From assembly GCA_903970455.1 (NCBI GenBank), contig CAJCIW010000237.1, forward strand, positions 1-5,814: 5,814 nucleotides of DNA, in the 5' to 3' direction. Shown piece by piece: positions 1 to 5,623 of the stretch. Below the pieces are notes generated by a model that saw only the letters and a program-made list of their open reading frames with translations, made no database searches and was not told where the DNA came from. The position numbers were made by a program, and so were the translations under genes. The stretch is from Verrucomicrobiota bacterium. Lineage in GTDB: Bacteria > Chlamydiota > Chlamydiia > Chlamydiales > Rhabdochlamydiaceae. Within the stretch, counting starts at the first letter, position 1. Each line of letters starts with the position of its first letter.

Positions 1-610
1 CGAGCAAGCCGACGCCGATCCAGTCGCAATGGGGTTTGTGAAATTCTTTTTCTCGGTCGACGAAGAAATAAACGATGCCGATAGCAACGGCGACGACAGG
101 GATATCGATCCAATAGATCCAATGCCAATTCAGCCAATTGAGAATCAAGCCGCTTACAATCGGACCGCAGGCAAGAGACAAGGATGCAAAGATTGACCAG
201 ATGGCAATCGCCTTCCCTTTTTGATTTTCAGGAAATTGATGGACGAGGAGAGCTTGAGAGAGTGGCAAGATCATCGACCCGGCCAATCCAAAGAGACCCA
301 TGCATGCGATGAGAAACTCTATCCGGGTGGCAAAGCCGCCAATCACAGAAGCAAGCAGAGCTGTAGCCAGGCCCCAAAGATATAGCTTTTTCCTCCCATA
401 GCCATCGCCTAGCTTACCCATCGTCAAAAGGGGAACGCAAAGGAAGATGCCGAAGCAGTTCATCATCCACTGTAATTGCAAGACAGAGGCAAAGAGATCT
501 CTTTGGATGGAGGCGAGGGCTGTATTCACAAGGGACCAAATCATCCCTAAAACAACGAGACCGAGGCCAATTCCCGCAATGGCAAATGCTTTTTTTGTAG
601 GAGCTCGCAT
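1..610 (-). CDS. MFS drug/solute transporter, DHA2 (EmrB/QacA)-like, N-terminal part (3' end outside window)
   Basis: A 203-residue N-terminal fragment of an inner-membrane major facilitator protein is visible; the gene continues past the left edge. The fragment is mostly hydrophobic, with helices around residues 8-30, 48-65, 76-94, 98-122, 134-158 and 165-184. MFS motif A is clear between helices 2 and 3 (GKLGDGYGRKK, residues 65-75). A motif-C-like stretch follows (GPIVSGLI, residues 149-156), then WHWIYWIDIP (162-171), the usual end of helix 6 in 14-helix DHA2 proton-coupled exporters (family W-R-W-I-F-x-I-N-x-P). This supports a proton-driven efflux or solute antiporter; the substrate cannot be read from sequence. 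The ATG start is fixed by an in-frame TAA two codons upstream. No Shine-Dalgarno sequence precedes it. It lies 48 bp downstream of marC on the same strand with no terminator or convincing promoter between, so co-transcription with marC is likely. Confidence 0.88.
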   Translation of the reverse strand, partial: MRAPTKKAFAIAGIGLGLVVLGMIWSLVNTALASIQRDLFASVLQLQWMMNCFGIFLCVPLLTMGKLGDGYGRKKLYLWGLATALLASVIGGFATRIEFLIACMGLFGLAGSMILPLSQALLVHQFPENQKGKAIAIWSIFASLSLACGPIVSGLILNWLNWHWIYWIDIPVVAVAIGIVYFFVDREKEFHKPHCDWIGVGLL

Positions 611-658
611 ATTTTATGGAAGGGTATCAAAAAGTAGGATTGGCAACTATTATTTCTT

Positions 659-1282
659 TCACTCAGGCTGATTGTGTACTTGTTGCCGCGGTGGTAAAAA
701 AGCCTCTTGCAGTAGATGGGTAACTCCGGAGCAGATCATCTGGACGGCGATGAGGGAGATCAGCATTCCTCCGAGTTTTTGGCAAGCGAGAAGCCCTTTT
801 TTCCCAAGGAAGTATTTAATATTTGATGAGAGCAATAAGATGATAAATGTCGGTATCCAGGCCAGAAGAATGATCGAGGACATTGTCCAGACGTTTTGAA
901 CCTGTTCCGAATAAACCATGACGGTTGTGATCGCGCCCGGTCCTGCGACAAGCGGGGTGGCGAGCGGGACGATCATGGGCTCTGAACGTTTGGAGTCGGA
1001 AGTGTCCATAGGACGGGGAAAGATCAGGCCCAGTGCGATAATGAACAGCAGAGTTCCTCCTGCGACGCTGAGAACGGGCTGGGAGATGCCGAGAAGTTTC
1101 AATACTTCGTCCCCAAAAAAATTAAACAATAACAAGATGAACAAGGCGATCAGCAGTTCGCGGAAGATGATCCGCCGTTGTTTTTTTACATCGAATTTGG
1201 AGAGGAGTCCGACGAAGAGAGGAACGCTTCCGAGGGCATTCAGGACGAAAAACAAAGAGAATGTCTTGGCGAAGAAGGACAT
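659..1282 (-). CDS. MarC family (UPF0056) integral membrane protein
   Basis: This 207-residue inner-membrane protein has the usual MarC-family length and six-helix layout, with hydrophobic segments near residues 5-27, 40-57, 68-88, 104-124, 134-152 and 172-190. Both family hallmarks are present: FFVLNALGSVPLF (residues 11-23) near the N-terminus and the PLATPLVAGPGAITTV segment (106-121) at the start of the second half, which gives the internal two-fold pattern. The biochemical role of the family is unknown. The name comes from the E. coli mar locus, but a part in multiple antibiotic resistance has not held up, so no drug function should be assumed. I chose ATG at 1282 rather than GTG at 1288 because AGAGG lies seven bases before the ATG but only one base before the GTG. 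The gene has its own promoter in the divergent region shared with mtaB and probably leads a two-gene unit with the MFS transporter. Confidence 0.9.
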   Translation of the reverse strand: MSFFAKTFSLFFVLNALGSVPLFVGLLSKFDVKKQRRIIFRELLIALFILLLFNFFGDEVLKLLGISQPVLSVAGGTLLFIIALGLIFPRPMDTSDSKRSEPMIVPLATPLVAGPGAITTVMVYSEQVQNVWTMSSIILLAWIPTFIILLLSSNIKYFLGKKGLLACQKLGGMLISLIAVQMICSGVTHLLQEAFLPPRQQVHNQPE

Positions 1283-1289
1283 AGGCACA

Positions 1290-1294
1290 CCTCT
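1290..1294 (-). promoter_or_regulatory. Shine-Dalgarno site that decides the marC start
   Basis: AGAGG on the minus strand ends seven bases before ATG 1282. An in-frame GTG at 1288 would leave only one base of spacing, so the ATG is the better start. Confidence 0.6.
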
Positions 1295-1307
1295 GAGTTA
1301 AAATATT

Positions 1308-1336
1308 TTTATATATTTATTTTGGTTTTTTTACAA
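1308..1336 (-). promoter_or_regulatory. Sigma-70-type promoter for marC
   Basis: On the minus strand TTGTAA (1336-1331) is followed by a 17-base A/T-rich spacer and TATAAA (1313-1308). The hexamers match the consensus at 4/6 and 5/6, with ideal spacing. Predicted transcription start is near 1301, giving a leader of about 19 nt that holds the AGAGG ribosome site. It lies back-to-back with the mtaB promoter. Confidence 0.55.
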
Positions 1337-1359
1337 TATTGCGAATAAACAGAAAGTTT

Positions 1360-1388
1360 TTGTTTTTTCTGGTTTCTTTCTCTATAAT
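1360..1388 (+). promoter_or_regulatory. Sigma-70-type promoter for mtaB
   Basis: TTGTTT (1360-1365), a 17-base pyrimidine-rich spacer and a perfect TATAAT (1383-1388). The -35 matches at only three positions, but all three are the important TTG. Predicted start is near 1395, giving a short leader of about 17 nt with AGAGAG (1402-1407) before the GTG start. Confidence 0.6.
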
Positions 1389-1411
1389 GCGCATAAAAAT
1401 TAGAGAGCCTC

Positions 1412-2683
1412 GTGCAAAATCAGAAAAAATTCAAAGTGGTAACCCTTGGCTGCCGGACGAATCAATATGAGTCGCAGGCTTATTCCGACCAGCTCAGCGC
1501 TTTAGGCTACACTCCTGCTCAGGGTGAGGAGGAGGCCGAGCTTTGCATTGTCAATACCTGCACCGTGACCGAATCGGCGGATAGTTCCAGCAGGCACCAG
1601 ATCCGTCTTCTTGCCAGGCAAAATCCCGGCGCCAGAATCGTGGTGACGGGGTGTTTGGCCGAACGGAAGCCAAAAGAGATGGCAGACCTTCCCGGCGTGG
1701 ACTTCGTTGTTCCGAATCGAGAGAAAGAAAAGCTGGTCAACCTAGTATTTCCGGAAGAGGAAGTCGGGGAGTTTTCCATCAAGCATTTTGAGGCGCATAC
1801 GAGGGCTTTTGTCAAAGTCCAGGACGGTTGCGATTCCTACTGCACTTACTGCATTCTGCCCTATGTCCGAGGCCGTTCCCGATCGAGGCGGCTGGGCGAG
1901 ATCCTCGAAGAGATCCGGGTGCTCATTCGTAATGGGTTCAAAGAGATCGTTTTGACCGGGATTAACGTGGGGGATTTTGATGGGGCGCCGCAAGAAGGGG
2001 AGGCGCCTGTACGTCTTGCTGATCTTGTCCGGGCTGTCGATGCGTTGGAAGGATTAAAAAGGCTACGGGTCTCCTCCATCGATCCCGATGAAGTCGACGA
2101 TGATCTTGCCGATGCCATCCTAAACGGTAAAACGACGTGTCCGAGCATGCATATCGTGCTTCAATCGGGCTCGAATGTGATTTTAAAACGGATGAACCGG
2201 AAATACACGCGTGAAATCTTTATCGACACGTTCGAAAAATTGAAGAAAGCCCGTTCCGATTTTTCCTTTACTACAGACATTATCGTCGGCTTTCCGGGAG
2301 AGAGCCAGCGGGATTTCGAAGACACGCTTGAGATCATGGACAAGGTGCGTTTTGCCAAGGTGCATATGTTCCCGTTCAGCGTAAGAGAACGGACGCGGGC
2401 GGCGCTCTATCCGAATAAAATTCCTCCTGAACTTATCCAGGAGCGGAAACAACGGCTGCTGAGGCTGACTGAGCAGCATGCCTTCGAACTGAGAAAGAGC
2501 TATGTGGGTCAAAAAAGATCGGTGCTCTTTGAAAGAGCGGAAAATAGAACCCTCAGCAGCGGTCATACGGACAATTTTCTTCCTGTGATCGTCGAAGGGG
2601 AGTCCGTTCAGGCTAACGACCTGCTTGACGTGGTGTTGATCGAGAATAGGGAGGATGCACTCGTGGGGAAACTATTAACCTGA
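1412..2683 (+). CDS. mtaB: tRNA (N6-L-threonylcarbamoyladenosine(37)-C2)-methylthiotransferase MtaB
   Basis: Radical-SAM enzyme of the methylthiotransferase family. MtaB members add a methylthio group to t6A at position 37 of ANN-decoding tRNAs, making ms2t6A, which steadies codon-anticodon pairing in the cytoplasm. The 423-residue length suits the family. The N-terminal MTTase domain has the three cluster cysteines at 14 (TLGCRTNQYES), 50 (NTCTVT) and 81 (TGCLAE). The radical SAM core carries CxxxCxxC at 140/144/147 (DGCDSYCTYC), followed by the GIN-type, LQSGS and TDIIVGFPGE motifs. A TRAM RNA-binding domain occupies roughly 363-423. The TLGCRTNQYES and VNTCTVTESAD wording points to MtaB rather than MiaB or RimO. 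The start is GTG, with AGAGAG four bases upstream and an in-frame TAA shortly before it. The last two codons and the TGA stop lie inside the left arm of an inverted-repeat element, so the very end may have been rewritten by insertion. Confidence 0.93.
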   Translation: MQNQKKFKVVTLGCRTNQYESQAYSDQLSALGYTPAQGEEEAELCIVNTCTVTESADSSSRHQIRLLARQNPGARIVVTGCLAERKPKEMADLPGVDFVVPNREKEKLVNLVFPEEEVGEFSIKHFEAHTRAFVKVQDGCDSYCTYCILPYVRGRSRSRRLGEILEEIRVLIRNGFKEIVLTGINVGDFDGAPQEGEAPVRLADLVRAVDALEGLKRLRVSSIDPDEVDDDLADAILNGKTTCPSMHIVLQSGSNVILKRMNRKYTREIFIDTFEKLKKARSDFSFTTDIIVGFPGESQRDFEDTLEIMDKVRFAKVHMFPFSVRERTRAALYPNKIPPELIQERKQRLLRLTEQHAFELRKSYVGQKRSVLFERAENRTLSSGHTDNFLPVIVEGESVQANDLLDVVLIENREDALVGKLLT

Positions 2684-2689
2684 GTTTTG
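2675..2689. repeat. Left terminal inverted repeat arm, overlapping the mtaB stop
   Basis: This arm pairs without mismatch to 2783-2797. It includes the Leu-Thr-stop codons that end mtaB. Pairing stops at both borders (A/A outside, A/C inside), so the repeat has sharp edges. Confidence 0.85.
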
Positions 2690-2690
2690 A

Positions 2691-2731
2691 TTGGCGCGTC
2701 CATAGGTGCCTCCAGTTTTTGAACGCGCCAA
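2691..2731. repeat. Inner stem-loop of the inverted-repeat element
   Basis: TTGGCGCGT (2691-2699) pairs with ACGCGCCAA (2723-2731). A C/A mismatch and one more C-G pair extend the stem inward, leaving a loop of about 19-23 bases. The G+C-rich stem sits eight bases after the mtaB stop and could pause or end transcription, but AATTTGC follows rather than a run of T, so it is not a standard intrinsic terminator. Confidence 0.5.
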
Positions 2732-2782
2732 AATTTGCAAAAATCACCTCGAAATGTACGGCAATCTACTATAAAATGAACC

Positions 2783-2797
2783 CAAAACTCAGGTTAA
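2783..2797. repeat. Right terminal inverted repeat arm
   Basis: Exact reverse complement of 2675-2689. Its last four bases (TTAA, 2794-2797) also fall in the best -35 candidate of the following gene. Confidence 0.85.
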
Positions 2798-2823
2798 AGA
2801 ATAACCCTCCACCGAGGTATAAT
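2794..2823 (+). promoter_or_regulatory. Candidate promoter overlapping the first ATG of the secreted-protein gene
   Basis: A perfect TATAAT at 2818-2823 has TTAAAG (2794-2799) eighteen bases upstream; the -35 match is weak (3/6). If used, transcription would begin near 2830, past ATG 2822 and at ATG 2831, giving a leaderless message. The -35 half would be supplied by the end of the inverted-repeat element. Confidence 0.35.
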
Positions 2824-3868
2824 GGGTGAAATGAGAGTATTTAGATTTTTTCTTTTTGCCTTTTTCTTTTCTGCCTTTTTTTTCCGACTAGAAGCTTTGA
2901 CTTTGGAGGAAAAGTTTACCCAGGCTACAGCCGGCGATTTTATCGTCACTGCGCAAGAAAGCAATTATTCTTTGCTTTTCATCCGCTCGATCACTGCCGA
3001 GACCCTTTTATTGGAAGAAATTTCCATTCCGGAGCACCAGATCGACACCAAAAAAATCGGCTGGCACGACTGGATAGCTAAAAAAGCCCCGGGCCACACT
3101 TCTTGGACTCTCTACGAGATCGACCGGAAAAGTGGAGAATTGATCGAGTGTTTTTCTTATAGTAAAAACGGCTGGATCTATCTCGATGCATCTGAACAGT
3201 TTTTAACGCGCCTCCTCTCCCTTCCGCTCAATACAGTTTACGAAAAAGAGAGGAAACGGATCGGTCCCCCTCCCGGAAACGGTGAGGAAGACCGGCGCGG
3301 GGTGTGGAACCCCCCTCTTGTCGTCGAAGGGAAAAAAATCGGAAAGGCTTCATTTGAAGTCTTTAAGGCAAGATGGCCGGAGGATGGGACAAGACTCAGC
3401 CGCTGTTTCATTGAACTCTATTTCAATAAAGAAGAGTCTTCTTTTCCATTTCCCTATTGGGTTGAGGTGCAAAGCCCCCATTATGTTTTCAAAATGCGCA
3501 CGATCGACTCAGGACACAACCTCTTCTCTCCAATGACAGGAGGCATGCCCCATCGCCCCCCGAAAATCCTCGGCCTTGCCCAAGAAGGGATCGAAGCATG
3601 GACGCTTCCCATCCAAACGCCCCCTTATTTTGAAAAGCTGCATCTGTTCGCTCTCGACAGCAGCAGCGACACCAAAAGAATGATTCCCATTTCTTTCCGG
3701 CTTCAGCAAACTCCCGATTCGGAAAAAAAGGTTCTAGTTATTCCCTCTTCGGATTTGAAGCAACTGTTAAAATCTGAGCACCGCTACCGATGGGTGCTGA
3801 TACCCGAAGGAAGTTCCGACATTTACGTCGAATCGGAAGAAACTTTCACCTACACCTCTATTGATTAA
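2822..3868 (+). CDS. Hypothetical secreted protein with N-terminal signal peptide
   Basis: I do not recognise this 348-residue protein and assign no function. The N-terminus is a strong Sec signal: Arg at 5 and 8, a Phe-rich hydrophobic core at about 9-21, and a likely signal peptidase I site after RLEA (residue 25). No lipobox cysteine is present. The mature part is a mixed-charge soluble chain with many aromatic residues, a Pro-rich stretch near 148-165 and no further membrane helix, so a periplasmic, envelope or exported location is likely. Two starts compete. ATG 2822 has GAGG four bases upstream. ATG 2831, three codons later, gives a cleaner signal peptide beginning MRVFRFF and would be leaderless from the TATAAT at 2818. 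A run of eight T (2876-2883) lies in the signal-peptide codons. The 3' end overlaps the convergent downstream gene by 11 bp. Confidence 0.8.
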   Translation: MGEMRVFRFFLFAFFFSAFFFRLEALTLEEKFTQATAGDFIVTAQESNYSLLFIRSITAETLLLEEISIPEHQIDTKKIGWHDWIAKKAPGHTSWTLYEIDRKSGELIECFSYSKNGWIYLDASEQFLTRLLSLPLNTVYEKERKRIGPPPGNGEEDRRGVWNPPLVVEGKKIGKASFEVFKARWPEDGTRLSRCFIELYFNKEESSFPFPYWVEVQSPHYVFKMRTIDSGHNLFSPMTGGMPHRPPKILGLAQEGIEAWTLPIQTPPYFEKLHLFALDSSSDTKRMIPISFRLQQTPDSEKKVLVIPSSDLKQLLKSEHRYRWVLIPEGSSDIYVESEETFTYTSID

Positions 3869-4847
3869 TCTGCTTTTCGTTTAGTACCCCCATTTCGATG
3901 TCTGTCATTGTCGTTGCAGAAGAGGGAGCGGGAGCTTCTTTATTCGCCGTGGATGAGACTCGGGGCTGTGGTGGTGGTGGTGCTTGAGTCGTTGAGGCTT
4001 CGTTCCCCTCGACTTTTTTCTCTCCTGGCTTCGAGCTTAAGGTTTCCTTCTCCTCCCCTTTTTTCTCCGTGGATGAGGTTTCAGACTGCGGCTGCGATGG
4101 TCCTGCTTGATTTGTTGAAGCTTCGTTGCTCTTTTGGGAAGAAGAAGCGGTTGGTGGTTGTGGTGAAGGCGTAGAATCAGACATTGAAGAAGCTCCTCGA
4201 GGCTTAGGAATGACTGGGGTGGCGAGATTATCGGCGAGGCGAGTCAATCTTGAAAGAGGCTTTCCTTCATTGTCGACAATTTGGCAAAAACGCTGCAAAG
4301 CCCAATTCACATTATACGTGTCACTGTGGATGCAGGTTAAGAATTTCCCTTTCAACGTGTTGATCGTACCAGAAAATCCCTGCACCTTTTCAATATACCC
4401 TTTGCAAATTTCCTCATGTTTTTTCATCCCTTCTAAAAATTCAGGTTGCTCACTCTTTAATCGTTCCTCGTCGGCATAGTTTCGAAGATGAGCAGGGGTT
4501 AGAAATTCGATCCTTCTTGTTAGCTCTGAACTGTAAAGCCCAATTTTCACACAAGTTCCTTTAAAGGCCCAATATTTTGTTAAATAACCCTCCCGCTCTC
4601 TTTCTAAGTCCTCTTTTTTCGGTAAGGGTTTCACTTTTTCATTCTGAAAATCGCTGCCTCGATTGCGAACCGTCACCTGAAATGTCTCTAACGATTCGTA
4701 TTCTGCTTCCCATTGGGGATGGAATACTTGAAAATCTTTCTCAGTTTGGTTGAAGAGTGCATCTTTCGACTCTTGAAGATTGGAAAAGAATGGATCTGGA
4801 GTCTGGGGTTTGATCGTTAGAGTTGAAGATGATGTCGGTGCTGCCAT
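3858..4847 (-). CDS. Hypothetical protein with charged helical N-terminal region and Ser/Thr/Pro-rich repeated tail
   Basis: This 329-residue protein is not recognised. ATG 4847 is chosen over an in-frame TTG at 4859 because GGAGG lies five bases before the ATG. No signal peptide or membrane segment is seen. A polar Ser/Thr-rich start (AAPTSSSTLT) leads into a charged, probably mostly helical part to about residue 210. From about 215 to 315 the chain is low-complexity: Ser, Thr, Pro, Gln, Glu and Lys, with a PPPPQP run near 290 and a 22-residue segment present twice (241-262 and 282-303). The last stretch, about 313-329, is more ordinary (TDIEMGVLNEKQ). In an intracellular chlamydia-like bacterium, a Ser/Thr-rich N-terminus without a Sec signal plus a disordered repeat tail suggests a type III secreted effector. 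That is inference only; a structural or chaperone-like role is equally open. It is divergent from the TPR gene and convergent with the secreted-protein gene. Confidence 0.75.
   Translation of the reverse strand: MAAPTSSSTLTIKPQTPDPFFSNLQESKDALFNQTEKDFQVFHPQWEAEYESLETFQVTVRNRGSDFQNEKVKPLPKKEDLEREREGYLTKYWAFKGTCVKIGLYSSELTRRIEFLTPAHLRNYADEERLKSEQPEFLEGMKKHEEICKGYIEKVQGFSGTINTLKGKFLTCIHSDTYNVNWALQRFCQIVDNEGKPLSRLTRLADNLATPVIPKPRGASSMSDSTPSPQPPTASSSQKSNEASTNQAGPSQPQSETSSTEKKGEEKETLSSKPGEKKVEGNEASTTQAPPPPQPRVSSTANKEAPAPSSATTMTDIEMGVLNEKQINQ
3939..4127 (-). repeat. Imperfect in-frame duplication coding the protein tail
   Basis: Two copies, 4062-4127 and 3939-4004, are offset by 120 bp at one end and 123 bp at the other, meaning a one-codon indel. 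Shared blocks include CCGTGGATGAG (3947-3957 and 4067-4077) and TGCTTGA...GTTGA.GCTTCGTT (3981-4004 and 4104-4127). The protein pattern is NEAST-x-QA...QP...SST-x-x-K. The frame is kept throughout, so the repeats grew as coding sequence. Confidence 0.7.
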
Positions 4848-4852
4848 AAATA

Positions 4853-4857
4853 CCTCC
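4853..4857 (-). promoter_or_regulatory. Shine-Dalgarno site that decides the start of the repeat-tailed protein
   Basis: A full GGAGG on the minus strand, five bases before ATG 4847. It is the strongest ribosome site in the window and overlaps the codons that would follow TTG 4859, so TTG is unlikely to be used. Confidence 0.7.
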
Positions 4858-4869
4858 AAAATTGGGTTT

Positions 4870-4889
4870 AGAAAGTTGAAAAACTTTCT
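4870..4889. other. Small hairpin in the divergent intergenic region
   Basis: AGAAAGTT (4870-4877), a GAAA loop (4878-4881) and AACTTTCT (4882-4889) form a perfect 8-bp stem. On the plus strand the loop is a GNRA tetraloop; on the minus strand it is TTTC. It falls in the probable 5' leader of the minus-strand gene, about 13 bases upstream of its GGAGG. It could be a leader structure or a dyad for a DNA-binding protein. No T-run follows, so a terminator is unlikely. Confidence 0.4.
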
Positions 4890-4922
4890 TTGGCCTCATA
4901 TTTTAGTCAAAACAAAATTAAG

Positions 4923-4951
4923 TTCACTAACTGTTTATTTTCTGCTATGAT
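4923..4951 (+). promoter_or_regulatory. Sigma-70-type promoter for the TPR gene, probably giving a leaderless message
   Basis: TTCACT (4923-4928, 4/6 match), a 17-base spacer and TATGAT (4946-4951, 5/6 match). Only six bases separate the -10 box from ATG 4958, so transcription would start at or within a base or two of the start codon. No Shine-Dalgarno sequence lies upstream of the ATG, consistent with leaderless translation. Confidence 0.5.
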
Positions 4952-4957
4952 TTAGCC

Positions 4958-5593
4958 ATGAAAAATAAGAATTTCCTCGAAATTCCGTCTCATTCTCTGC
5001 ACGGCAAAGGGTACCGTATCATCTTTGAAAAGGGGGACAACCTACGCGAGAATGAAAAAATTGGTTTAGAAGCGTTTTATGAGAAAATCCACGACAACCC
5101 TCAAAAGCATATCGGTGAATTAGAGAGTTTTTACAAAACCCATCTCCATATCCCTGAAATTGCCAACCTTTTGGCTTTTGCCTATCTGCGTCTCAAGAAA
5201 AAAAAAGAGGCGGAGTCCCTCATTGAAAAAACATACCGCGAACACCCCGATTATTTGATCGCTAGGATTAATTATGCCGAACAAGCGTTGCGCTTGGGAA
5301 AAAAGGAGCTCGTCCCCCAAATTTTCAACGATTGCTTCGACTTAAATGTCTTATATCCTCATAGAGAAAATTTCCATTTTGCCGAATTCCGTGGGTTTAC
5401 GACCCTCATGGGCTTTTACCATTTGGAAATCGGAGAAAAAGAAAAAGCGGAGGAATTTTACGAGCTTGCCTTCCAGGTCGATCCTCTCCACCCCTCCGTC
5501 GCTGCCTTGGAAAGAAAACTCTCAAAAATTTCCTTACTTAAAAAAATCATATTCACACTGCAAAAGCTTGCCCGCATTTCTAAAAACACGTAG
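4958..5593 (+). CDS. TPR-like hypothetical protein upstream of lepB
   Basis: A 211-residue, probably cytoplasmic protein with no signal peptide or membrane helix. Repeated helix-turn-helix units look like tetratricopeptide repeats near 66-99 (LLAFAYLRLKKKKEAESLI...HPDY), 100-133 (ARINYAEQALRLGKKE, degenerate) and 145-178 (GFYHLEIGEKEKAEEFYELAFQVDP, the best match, ending in the typical D-P). TPR domains usually bind protein partners, but no partner can be read here. The C-terminus is basic and hydrophobic (ISLLKKIIFTLQKLARI). As I recall, Chlamydia also has a hypothetical gene (CT021) beside lepB (CT020), so this may be the matching conserved neighbour; that is unverified. It lies 30 bp upstream of lepB on the same strand. 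A run of nine A occurs at 5198-5206 within the Lys-rich turn of the first repeat. Confidence 0.8.
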   Translation: MKNKNFLEIPSHSLHGKGYRIIFEKGDNLRENEKIGLEAFYEKIHDNPQKHIGELESFYKTHLHIPEIANLLAFAYLRLKKKKEAESLIEKTYREHPDYLIARINYAEQALRLGKKELVPQIFNDCFDLNVLYPHRENFHFAEFRGFTTLMGFYHLEIGEKEKAEEFYELAFQVDPLHPSVAALERKLSKISLLKKIIFTLQKLARISKNT

Positions 5594-5623
5594 ATTGTTC
5601 GATAAAATTATTTCAGAGATCCA

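Larger units (their letters stand above)
2675..2797. mobile_element. MITE-like element with perfect 15-bp terminal inverted repeats
   Basis: The arms 2675-2689 (TTAACCTGAGTTTTG) and 2783-2797 (CAAAACTCAGGTTAA) are exact reverse complements, with 93 bp between them. The outermost TTAA on each side could be a duplicated TTAA target or simply part of the repeat; no other flanking duplication is visible (left flank ACTA, right flank AGAA). A second, imperfect inverted repeat sits inside, close to the left arm. There is no room for a transposase, so a mobile copy would be non-autonomous. On the minus strand the element carries GGAGG followed five bases later by ATG (2703), which could be the leftover 5' end of a transposase or other gene. 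Alternatively it is a large hairpin ending the mtaB transcript. That it is mobile is an inference from structure alone. Confidence 0.5.

Noticed and set aside
611..658. Terminator or promoter between marC and the MFS gene
   Set aside because: No stem with a T-run and no acceptable -35/-10 pair is present on the minus strand, so read-through is the simpler view.
447..671. Plus-strand 74-codon open frame
   Set aside because: It is mostly antisense to the MFS transporter gene, with no ribosome site or promoter and no protein-like features.
1..1282. Reading marC plus the MFS gene as a multidrug-resistance island
   Set aside because: MarC has no proven role in resistance and the MFS substrate is unknown. 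Two co-directional membrane genes do not make a resistance system.
918..1301. Plus-strand 127-codon open frame
   Set aside because: It lies wholly antisense to marC, which has family motifs, a promoter and a ribosome site. Its translation is low in recognisable structure.
2183..2566. Minus-strand 127-codon open frame inside mtaB
   Set aside because: It is a shadow of the mtaB radical SAM and TRAM coding region, without its own start signals.
2608..2703. Minus-strand 31-codon frame starting at ATG 2703 with GGAGG five bases upstream
   Set aside because: The ribosome site is good, but the frame runs antisense through the end of mtaB after only nine codons from the element and stops quickly. 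It is more likely a remnant or chance than a working gene, and is mentioned under the element instead.
3908..4479. Two plus-strand open frames opposite the repeat-tailed protein
   Set aside because: They are antisense. Val- and Leu-rich runs such as VVVVV come from the complement of the proline and threonine codons of the real gene.
4900..4928. Possible minus-strand promoter for the repeat-tailed protein (TAAAAT at 4905-4900)
   Set aside because: The -10-like box is fair, but the hexamer 17 bases upstream is AGTGAA, a poor -35. This is too weak to list, although some promoter must lie in this gap.
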